Part shown: piece by piece, positions 10,001 through 16,829 of the stretch
How positions within the stretch are numbered: the first letter of the stretch is position 1
Layout of the letters: the number at the start of each line of letters is the position of its first letter
Assembly (NCBI GenBank): GCA_020726505.1
Contig: JAHLEZ010000007.1
Location: 2,108,001 to 2,172,000, forward strand
Reading direction: 5' to 3'
Length of the DNA: 64,000 nt
Source of the DNA: Leptodontidium sp. MPI-SDFR-AT-0119
Taxonomy: Eukaryota; Ascomycota; Leotiomycetes; Helotiales; Leptodontidiaceae
Made by a program: the position numbers and the translations under genes
Notes under the pieces: generated by a model
The model's database searches: none
Seen by the model: only the letters and a program-made list of their open reading frames with translations
Told to the model about the DNA's origin: nothing

Positions 10001-12204
10001 GCGAAAACCTGGCAAAAGAAGTAGTCCTTCAAATGGCCGTGAAAGCCGTGAACGATACGGCTGGTCCAAACGGACTGATTCCAACACTTCTAGTTTTCGG
10101 AGCATATCCTAGACTTTCGTACGAAGACCCACCATCTGCGGATATGCTTACTAGAGCAAGGGCAGTTCGGATAGCAATGACGGAATTGCGAAAGATTCAA
10201 GCCGTACGAAAGATCAAAGATGCTCAGAGTATAAGGAACGGCCCTGATATTACCGAGACCGTACGACTTCCATTACAATCTTCAGTGAAAGTATGGCGGG
10301 AGAAAAAGGGATGGACAGGCCCGTTTTCGTTATTATCGGTCACGGGGAAAGAGTGTGTTGTTCAATTGCCTTCAGGACCGACTTCCTTTCGTACGACGGT
10401 GGTTAAGCCGTTTTACACGGAAGAAATCGCCGAGGCCCCGGAGGACCGTGTACGATCAGACCAGGTGTCTCCTTCAGTACGGCCAGTTGTCTTGATTCCG
10501 TTTAAGACAAAGCAGGAACTCGAGAAGGGACTTGTACGATCACCAGAAGTTTTCCTGACTCGGAAAGAACAATCCGACTTAGACCTATCTCGTACGATGC
10601 GAGCAGCAGGGAAGATCACCAGCCCTGGTCTTCCATTTGAAGAATCTCAACAAAAGGAGATTGATAGCTTGATTGCTCGAGGCGTATTTGAGTTCGTACG
10701 ATACGACCCAAGGCAACATCGCGGACGGATCTTTAATTCCCGGCTTGTTAATGAAATCAAAGGGAAGACAACTGAAGCTCCGTACGAGAAATCCAGACTC
10801 GTGATCCAAGCGTATAATGACGCGGGAAAGGAACAGATCCTCACTCAGTCTCCGACGATTCAACGGATCAGTCAGCGACTAATTCTGGCACTCTATCCGT
10901 CACTCGTACGAAAAGGGTTATCGATCTTTATTCGGGATATTACTCAGGCGTATGTCCAGTCGACAACTTTTCTGAATCGTACGATCTATGCGAGACTGCC
11001 AAAGCAAATTGCCAGCAACTACTCGCCGGATACAATCATGCTCGTACGAAAGCCATTATACGGTATCCCGGAATCAGGAACACACTGGTGGGGGACGTAC
11101 GACACACATCATAAGGTCAAGTTGCATATGGAAACGTCTTCGTACGATCCATGCCTTCTGATTACTCAACCAGGAATGCCGTTTGGAGTAGTTGGAATGC
11201 AAACGGACGATACCCTGATCTTGGCTACTAACGAGTTCCAAGAGAAGGAGGAGAAAGAACTCGGGATTGCCGGTTTCTCTGCAAAACCGAAGGATCGTTT
11301 ATCGTACGAATCACCCCTCGCGTTCAACGGATGTATCGTGCATGATCGAAAGGACTTCGTCCAAATCCTTCAGAAAGGGCAAGGCGAGAAGTTAGCTGAA
11401 GTTGACTTAAGAGCACCGGACCGTACGAACCAGTATCGGGAACAACGGGCTCGAGGGGCATATATCGCAACTTTATGCCAACCTGAAGCTTCGTACGACC
11501 TATCAGTTGCGGCTCAATTCCAAGAACCAGAGGATACCGACGTAAAGAACTTGAATAAGCGCATTCAGTGGCAGATTCAAAACATCGGACGAGGATTAAA
11601 CTATATTCCTTTGGACTTACATCGTACGAAGTTATTTGTTTTTGTCGACGGATCCTTTGCGAATAACAAGGACTTAAGTTCCCAGCTTGGATACGTAATG
11701 ATTCTCGGCACGGAGGACGACGACCCCGATTCGAACGATCAAGACTCGTTTCTTCTTTCTGGAAATCTATTTCATTGGAGTAGTACGAAGAGCAAACGAG
11801 TAACACGAAGTGTCTTAGCTTCCGAGATTTACGGTATGGTTAACGGGGTTGATATGGCAATCGCGGTGAAGAGTACGATCGATATTATCACGTCGCGGCT
11901 TGAGATACCAGCGATCCCAATCGTTGTTTGTACAGACTCGTTCTCGCTGTACGAATGCCTCGTGAAGCTTGGCACTACGAAAGAGAAGCGGCTAATGATC
12001 GATATCATGGCTTTGCGTCAATCGTACGAACGACGAGAACTTGCAGAAATCCGATGGATCAATGGTCAAGACAACCCGGCGGATGCGATGACGAAGTCAA
12101 ACCCGAACAAAAGCTTGGAAAAGCTGATTGATAATAATCAGATTGTAGTACGAGTAGAAGGATGGGTTAAGAGGGAAAAGAAAGTAGAGCCAGGGGAGGA
12201 ATAA
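7069..12204 (+). CDS. Copia Gag-Pol polyprotein (single frame)
   Basis: 1,711 aa from the first ATG (7069) to TAA. The open frame extends a little further 5' but without ATG. Gag is about residues 1-530. A zinc-knuckle-like C-x2-C-x4-C-x4-H (CIVCKKEGCWSTDH) starts near 537. The aspartic protease D-S-G-A-A is at 672-676. The GAG-pre-integrase H-H-C-C lies around 803-841. The integrase D,D-35-E is D868, D923, E959. The RT palm has D1290 (FIRDITQAYVQS), and its catalytic motif reads Q-T-D-D (D1380, D1381) in place of the usual Y-V-D-D. RNase H residues are D1527, E1586, D1623 and D1672. All catalytic residues are present, so the protein looks functional. No frameshift separates gag from pol, so another mechanism must set the Gag:Pol ratio. 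Confidence 0.95.
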   Translation: MIPPPEVTYPLDTEAWGEPFDLANDEHQTLKRVNNHITLALVRYRQKEFWDYGLWEEFKEGFEGWTEDTFAIGSREAVKDLRTYLLDHGVWVREQRGSISYAQTLADVLEEEEPHEWTDQNRRTYAQWKSQGQDRNRQGTPTSTVQSEPPARHAISDNSRDSPIVRTQEAEDPLSEPIQTTQRQPQTSGQYLSPPPHVVLNENTVSSDRTSYANLAKSLSPDRGQTAKQRYPAYERFSPTPHPALDNNLPSRDQAYETVERPLRQHSYEDDPPTPRAPPPEPTVSYESRTIIPNSRLLTDLMKVYSNESRKYGGEQYDILDIRLQVFFDCCTKIGISSDQYHLAFSIMLKGRAADFYYDKIAGRSYDFPTMIRMTRNHFETEENQQKYLSEWRETTLISTIAKNPEKSRLECLEIMFDSLRTAQRGLSREYQTEHNLRDQVLNACRGVEECSLALYKPAQTFEGLCADLRSAIATAVRTREVGTYLQNRSYDHDHNLVERQFYGKARRFPDRTAPNQFQKRTFRPRNPSNDRTNRKCIVCKKEGCWSTDHPEAEQKAAWAKVKNHLMTEFNGSEEATQAFLSSYEDFPREFDCTTIKEVPEDTEEWKDEDEPEGFFTEYGEVDGRQMIQVLNDESTKHAFLQRDPTKHSYEGEVFVIGDRYSSEVFQGIMPDSGAAGISTAGKQQVQALLKLDPSLEVDRTSSQTHTIRFGKGVAESEGSILVRTPIGQVRFWIVPTNTPFLLCIQDMDSLGVRLDNLQNIMIQGDKRIPIVRKWGHPWMMIHTMKDTFMYQHFTETELRQLHRRFGHPSVEKLYRVLQRAGHEETNLRTIEKISKFCEQCQLHTKNPGRFRFSLKDDIEFNFSVIVDILYLSGAAVLQAVDEATGFNAARFLKDNSAKTTWITLRTCWIDTYLGPPDYFVHDAGTNFASSEFRANARTMNVDVKEVPVEAHQSVGKVERYHAPLRRSYEIIWDETRSENLAKEVVLQMAVKAVNDTAGPNGLIPTLLVFGAYPRLSYEDPPSADMLTRARAVRIAMTELRKIQAVRKIKDAQSIRNGPDITETVRLPLQSSVKVWREKKGWTGPFSLLSVTGKECVVQLPSGPTSFRTTVVKPFYTEEIAEAPEDRVRSDQVSPSVRPVVLIPFKTKQELEKGLVRSPEVFLTRKEQSDLDLSRTMRAAGKITSPGLPFEESQQKEIDSLIARGVFEFVRYDPRQHRGRIFNSRLVNEIKGKTTEAPYEKSRLVIQAYNDAGKEQILTQSPTIQRISQRLILALYPSLVRKGLSIFIRDITQAYVQSTTFLNRTIYARLPKQIASNYSPDTIMLVRKPLYGIPESGTHWWGTYDTHHKVKLHMETSSYDPCLLITQPGMPFGVVGMQTDDTLILATNEFQEKEEKELGIAGFSAKPKDRLSYESPLAFNGCIVHDRKDFVQILQKGQGEKLAEVDLRAPDRTNQYREQRARGAYIATLCQPEASYDLSVAAQFQEPEDTDVKNLNKRIQWQIQNIGRGLNYIPLDLHRTKLFVFVDGSFANNKDLSSQLGYVMILGTEDDDPDSNDQDSFLLSGNLFHWSSTKSKRVTRSVLASEIYGMVNGVDMAIAVKSTIDIITSRLEIPAIPIVVCTDSFSLYECLVKLGTTKEKRLMIDIMALRQSYERRELAEIRWINGQDNPADAMTKSNPNKSLEKLIDNNQIVVRVEGWVKREKKVEPGEE

Positions 12205-12574
12205 CATCGTACGATACGATGATTTCATTTGTCAAATGCGTGTTTTTCATTTCATTTCAGTCACTCATTTGAATACCGTACGAAACGATGGTTATGCATT
12301 TCTCGACCAAACAAATAATATCTAATACGACGATCGACTACCTAACGACCAACTGTCCAACGATAATCCAACAACGAATCGATTAAGGGAAATCTCCATT
12401 GGTTTCCTTCGTACAGGCTCCTGTACGAAGTACTTATCCCAAGCACCGCGCAAAGGTTGAAGATGAGCTTGAGTCCATTCACTTGAAGGGAGCCTCCGTA
12501 CGATGCCCAGAAGCTTGGCTGTGAGAAGGAATTGTGCTTGCAAACAAAAGGGAACACAAAAGATACGTACGAAG

Positions 12575-13680
12575 TTACAAGACAATCGGAGCATCTCTGG
12601 ACCCATCTTCTATCAAGCCCCTTCGTACAGGTCCAGCAATGAGTCCCTGTGGTGCCCTCCGCACAGCAACCACTTGAACTTCGTCACTCTCGTTTCCTGA
12701 ACCTCCGTCTTCGGACGATGAGTCCTCAGGAGGGGGATTACAACGAGCGGCATGATCTCGCCACTTGCAGTTACCACAGCTATCCCCGAAATGACCTTGA
12801 ACCGAAGCACAGTCAGGGAAAGGCGTTAAGCCACGCCGGGAACATTCAGCACAAGGAACAGCTCGGACAACACCTCTCGATTGAATCAAGAGGGCATTGA
12901 CGTACGAAGGCCGATGTGTCATAAGCTGCTGGGGTGTGATGCGCCCTTGTACGAAGGCGACATCACGTCCTGGCATGGCCAAGACTGTTTGTTGCAACGC
13001 ATTATGACACAACGGGCCCAGCTGCTGCCCGCCGATAATGAGCATGGGATGGGCGTTGGCGTTGGCAGCAGCCAGCGCGGCATTGACGGCGTTGAAGAGA
13101 ACAAGGGCCCTATACGATGTTAGTTCTTAGACAAAAGGACCGGAGGTTCGTACGAGAAGCTATATCCTGGGGATAAGGGCCAGCTCGTATGAAGAGAAAA
13201 AGACTAACATTGTGTGGTGTGGTGTGGTGTGGTGTGGCTACGCAGGCGTTAGTACCACCTCACTAAGGTTGCAGCAGCTGTGCGAAGCTAGTCTCGAGGG
13301 GGTAGACTTCGTACGAGGGAGAGTACTCACCTGGTTGTGGTGGTGGTGGTGGTGGTGTTGTGGCCTACGGAAGACCTTTCGTTAGTACACAGCGACAACG
13401 AATCAGATTACCTTGCAGGCAAGGCGGAAAAGAGAGGCGCCGATTCGTACGAGGCTATCTCAGGTCGTACAGAGAATATCTGAGGAGGAGGAGAGCTGTA
13501 CGAAGAAGAGAAAGGGGACTTACTGTTGCTGCTGCTGTTGTTGCTGTTGGTTGAAGAAGAAGAGAAGAAGAAGAGAAGAGGGAATTCAGAAAATCTCTTT
13601 TGTGCGTGGAAAAGGCTAGCAGCCAGCTGGCGAGAGACGTACGAGGAAGGAACGAAGTCGTTCCTTCCCAAAGCGGTCAC
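12575..13680 (-). CDS. antisense, intron-containing gene inside the Copia element; cysteine-rich DUF3716-like protein
   Basis: Exons on the minus strand: 13680-13412, 13364-13331, 13237-13209 and 13109-12575. The introns are 47, 93 and 99 nt, with donors GTAATC, GTGAGT and GTTAGT. Each intron has a CTAAC branch site close to a TAG acceptor. One frame stays open across all four exons, but its 5' end has no ATG (13680 is GTG with TGA two codons before). The likeliest start is the ATG created by splicing intron 3 (AT at 13210-13209 plus G at 13109), giving about 178 aa; the upstream exons would then be leader. The last exon encodes a C-x2-C-x10-C-x10-C-x2-C-x8-C module (CAECSRRG ... CGNCKWRDHAARC) and an acidic Ser-rich tail. 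From memory this resembles the fungal family DUF3716. Exons 2 and 3 are CA-rich microsatellites (poly-His if translated). Function unknown. Confidence 0.65.
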
Positions 13681-13835
13681 TATTCAACATAGCGAGCCGA
13701 AGTCACATGGAGCACGTGCTTCGTACGAAGGAAGAAGAGGAGCTGGGGATAATGCGCTAGGTTGCGCGCACTTCGTACAGAGGAGAAAGAAGGAAGGTAG
13801 GAGAGTTTTTCTTCTGACAAAAGAAGAGTTGCCAG

Positions 13836-14110
13836 TGTTGGGATAGCCTTAGCTGAGGGGCATTCTCTTACTCTGACAGCTTCCAAAGATAGTCGTCTCT
13901 CCTGGCCGAGATGAAGCTTGGTTTCATACCTTGCCTCCTGGTTTCGTACGAGTAATGCTTATACGAGCTACGGGGTTTAGTACTTGATGTATTTAAGGTA
14001 GCTTTCCCTTTCGTACGAAAGGGACACACGGAATATACTTGATCAAACTTCACTTGTTATATTCTTTGTCACCCTGATATCAGGTATCGGACCTTGGTTA
14101 GATACCAACA
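13836..14110 (+). repeat. 3' LTR of the young Copia element
   Basis: 275 bp, same sequence as 6524-6798 as far as I can see, followed by the AAGAC duplication (14111-14115). CGTACG at 13945 and 14012. In antisense orientation it lies just upstream of the passenger gene and could supply its promoter. Confidence 0.95.
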
Positions 14111-15029
14111 AAGACTTTTTCTAGCCATTCTAATGCGGTAGTATTGTCTGTCTACCTATTCTCTATTGCTGTAAATTGCTAGGACTTAAATTCGTTGAGA
14201 TCTGCTAGAAACCATTATTGTTGAACCGATTTCCCCTTATATATCACAAGTGGAGTCGTTTTCCTGCCTATTATAGAGATACACTCAATAAATGAGGTCT
14301 AATTTCGAGAACCAAGTTATTTCCGCTGAACAAAACGCCGTTTTGTATGCCCAATAACTAAGCTATTAACTCCAAAACCTTCTATAATTCCTGCTTTATC
14401 TATATTCTATCGATTTTCAGGTAAAATAGCCTTAATAGCTAGAATTTCTAATTTGTGGAACTAAGGCTTAATAACATTAGTAGTTACATTGTTAACACGT
14501 ATAGAATTAATAGTATACTACTTCTTGGTGCTTAGAATAGGATTCCGCTTGAAAAACCGCTGTACCTATCGTTTTCCGAGTAGTGAGGGGTCCCCTTGAA
14601 GTGCACAAAGTCGGTTCCCAAAAAGCCGTACTTACGCATAAGTAACGCTGAACCTTAATGTCTCTTGAACTAAAATCCAGTTAGTAAGACGATCTTCTAG
14701 TACTATAAGTAACCTTTGCAAATGACTAGCAGCTTATCGATGGGTGTTTGTGTTGCGAGATTAGTCGTATAAAGTAGAGGATAGTACACCCCACTCTTTT
14801 GAAGCTTGTTATATAGACTTGCTATTTTTGATCGCGTGAAGGGCCAAAACTACGTCGTCTTCAGTATATTTCGGCATGATAATTGTCTCAATCAATATGC
14901 CAAAAATCAAGAAAATCGATAAGAGAATAAAATAATTATTAATTATTGAAAGTAAGTAAGTAAAAAAGCGGTGTGTTAAGCGAGGTGTCCGGAATGGGGG
15001 GGTGTCCGGAATGGTGGGGTGGGGACTTA

Positions 15030-16330
15030 CCTATTAACAATTAGCGAGGTCTTAGCGAGATTAAAAAATTCGCTTATTAAGCTAGAGAAAACTATTACCC
15101 GATTTCGTAAGAAGAAAATCACTTAAGTTAATCTTAATACTACTTAAGTTGCTTTCGACCTCGATAAGCGCTATAGTACTTACGTTAATAAGGTTGATAA
15201 TATCGCCGCTTTAAAATTCTTTATCAAAGCTTGTAGTTTCTTTTATAAAAGAGCTAAACGTTAGTTTTTCGTTAATTATTAACTAGTTATACTTTAGCGT
15301 ACTCGCTACCCTAAAGGAGGATTTTATTATTTTAAAGGATATTGTGGTGGGGAAGGCTCTCAGTAGCTTCTTTGTCACCTGACCGGATAGGCTCTTTCCA
15401 CATAAAAGGGTTCAACACTTGAAAACAACTCAACAACCAAGAACTTTTCATAGATATTATCTAATACACTTTTTTCTCCTCCCCTCCCTCGACTTTTCAT
15501 GCTCTTTAGATATGTATTATCTTTAGATTTGATCGATCCGCGATTTCCTACTAGAGTCTCTCTCGTACCTCACTACATGCTACCTCTCTTGTTGTGTGGT
15601 TTATTGGGCTTTTTCCCTTCCACAATATTAATAAGAGGTTAATTATTAAAGTTAAGGGACTTCGATTTATAAGTACACTACAACATTTACTAACGAATTA
15701 CCTACTAATATCTAGCGAAGAATCTTTAATAAATCTTCTTTAATAGTCTTAAGCTTACGCTTAAGTCTAATAATAAGGCTTTAGTAATTAAAACTACTAT
15801 TACTACGAAGGATAAGGCCTTTACTACTTTATAAAACTAACTTTAATCTTTTAATCTTCTGAGTTTCTTACTAATGTTCTTTTAGTAAGCGAATCTTTAG
15901 TAAAATACTAGTACTTAGCCGGCGAGGAGTAATTAGTAAAGGGTTTATAATATAACTAATTAATATAACTTTTTTTCTCTTAAGTATTATTACTTAAATT
16001 ATAACTTTAAATGTACCCTTAAAATTGTAAAACCTTAAAAGTAAAAGTAGAAAAGTATATAATATTAAAGAGTATGATATACTTATAAAACTACAAAACC
16101 TCGTAGGAAAAAGCAAAAAGGTATATAATATCATATCTTATTTAACGATTAATTAGCGAAAGCCTAAAAAGTAATTAAACTCTTATCTTAAGAACCCTAT
16201 AAGGGGAAATAAGAAGCCCCAATCATTCCCTTCGCCAACGCTTTATTGCCCTTTTAATAGCGTTCCGCGCCTTTAACGTATTAATCTTCTTTTAGAAATT
16301 TATGAGGTTCTTCTTCAATTCTTAATAATT
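15030..16330. other. AT-rich, RIP-like degenerate sequence
   Basis: Continues the decayed block that the pogo element landed in: dense TAA/TTA, stops in all frames, no supportable gene. The exception is a higher-GC island at about 15343-15624, described separately. Confidence 0.5.
15343..15624. repeat. candidate solo LTR
   Basis: A 282-bp island of ordinary composition within AT-rich sequence. Its ends are inverted (TGTGGTGGGGAAGG ... CCCTTCCACA) and ATAT lies on both sides. This matches the TG...CA form of a solo LTR. It lacks the RIP-like look of its surroundings. A 4-bp duplication is short for an LTR element (ATATT would be 5 bp if the shared T is counted in the flank), so the assignment is tentative. 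Confidence 0.45.
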
Positions 16331-16552
16331 ATGCTAATTCATACATAATGCTACACAGCGTCTTAATTGACGTCAACTCTTACCCAATGTTACACTCCTT
16401 CATTGACGTTGAGTCAAGTCCAGTGCCACAAATCGCTTCCATGCTAAGTCCAACAAAATCCGACTTTCAAAAAATACCCTCGCTGTTTAAGATCTTGCCC
16501 ACACTCTCCTATTTTGTGTTAGATTTAATTCGCACATTCACAACTCGACTTA

Positions 16553-16735
16553 CTAGCTGTGATTGGAACAATTGCCACGCTTAGTAGTGGCTCCAGCAAC
16601 CTGGGTCTCCGTCCCTTTACATACAAGTCCTTCTTTGACATCTTGACATGTCTCAGTACTTGTTTCGACCTTTGTGCCCTCCAAGGCGCAAGTAGCCTTA
16701 GCGTACTTAGTGGTAGTAGTGTAGGTGAAGCACAT
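16553..16735 (-). CDS. small cysteine-rich open frame, possible secreted-protein fragment
   Basis: The frame reads on the minus strand with no stop from about 16812 down to a stop at 16553. The only ATG is at 16735 (MCFTYTTTTKYAKATC...), giving 60 aa with 5 cysteines and many Thr. Upstream in the same frame the peptide ...VYAQSYGPTTIPRQ looks like the end of a signal peptide and a mature start, but a stop lies just before it and I found no convincing upstream exon. It may be an effector-like gene with a missing first exon, a remnant, or chance. Confidence 0.25.
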   Translation of the reverse strand: MCFTYTTTTKYAKATCALEGTKVETSTETCQDVKEGLVCKGTETQVAGATTKRGNCSNHS

Positions 16736-16829
16736 CGTGGAGAGCGTTGGAATTCTTGTTGAAAGTTGGAGTTTTGATTGCCGAGGAATGGTAGTTGGTC
16801 CATAGCTCTGGGCGTAGACTGCACACCAT

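Larger units (their letters stand above)
6633..14017. repeat. dispersed CGTACG palindrome array across the Copia element
   Basis: By eye I find about 53 exact CGTACG hexamers, for example at 6633, 6700, 6994, 7051, 7191, 7367, 7560, 7700, 7766, 7868, 8162, 8329, 8496, 8537, 8662, 8816, 9014, 9166, 9234, 9381, 9553, 9784, 9880, 9971, 10118 and on to 14012. There are also many one-base variants (TGTACGA, CGTACA, AGTACGA). The flank is usually T on the left and A on the right (TCGTACGA). Chance expectation for 7,587 bp is about 2. Only a handful occur in the other 56 kb. Spacing is irregular, mean about 140 bp. The motif is in LTRs, leader, gag-pol, 3' region and introns of the antisense gene. 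Confidence 0.9.
6524..14110 (+). mobile_element. intact young Ty1/Copia LTR retrotransposon rich in CGTACG palindromes, with antisense gene
   Basis: 7,587 bp bounded by two 275-bp LTRs (6524-6798 and 13836-14110) that I could not tell apart by eye, each starting TGTTGG and ending CCAACA. A 5-bp target duplication AAGAC flanks it (6519-6523 and 14111-14115). The order is leader with a tandem duplication, one long gag-pol frame (7069-12204), about 1.6 kb of 3' sequence containing an antisense spliced gene, then the 3' LTR. The PR-IN-RT-RNaseH order defines it as Copia. Unlike all repeats around it, it carries no RIP-like damage, so it is recent or escaped mutation. Confidence 0.93.
6092..14877 (-). 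pseudogene. pogo-family DDE transposase, stop-ridden and interrupted
   Basis: The gene begins at an ATG at 14877 with MPKYTEDDVV-LALHAI and continues into a psq-type HTH (QASKEWGV, then a region matching HLQRL--V-E-RLT-WILVQE). It stops at the Copia insertion at 14111. It resumes at 6523 with VFIPQTQPRDGK, the DDE catalytic segment LLVLDGHRSHKTTEF and the block LLTHTSHVL. A TAA follows directly where family members have Q (CAA), then PLNLSIFSPLKASYR continues in the same frame to a stop at 6092. The CAA-to-TAA change is the kind expected from RIP. Other stops lie in the HTH part. The Copia element sits in the opposite orientation inside it. Family assignment is secure; activity is not possible as it stands. 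Confidence 0.85.
5611..15029 (-). mobile_element. pogo/Fot1-type DNA transposon, split by a Copia insertion
   Basis: TA dinucleotides at 5611-5612 and 15028-15029 flank 46-bp terminal inverted repeats (5613-5658 and 14982-15027), which differ at only a couple of positions. Each arm contains two tandem copies of the block ATTCCGGACACCCC (GGGGTGTCCGGAAT on the other side). Removing the 7,587-bp Copia insertion and its 5-bp duplication leaves about 1.82 kb, the usual size of a Fot1/pogo element. The transposase lies on the minus strand. The element is non-functional: its transposase has stops and it is interrupted. Confidence 0.85.

Noticed and set aside
6524..14110. Regular, nucleosome-like phasing of the CGTACG motif
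   Set aside because: Mean spacing is about 140 bp, but individual gaps run from about 40 to 390 bp with no visible period, so I do not claim phasing.
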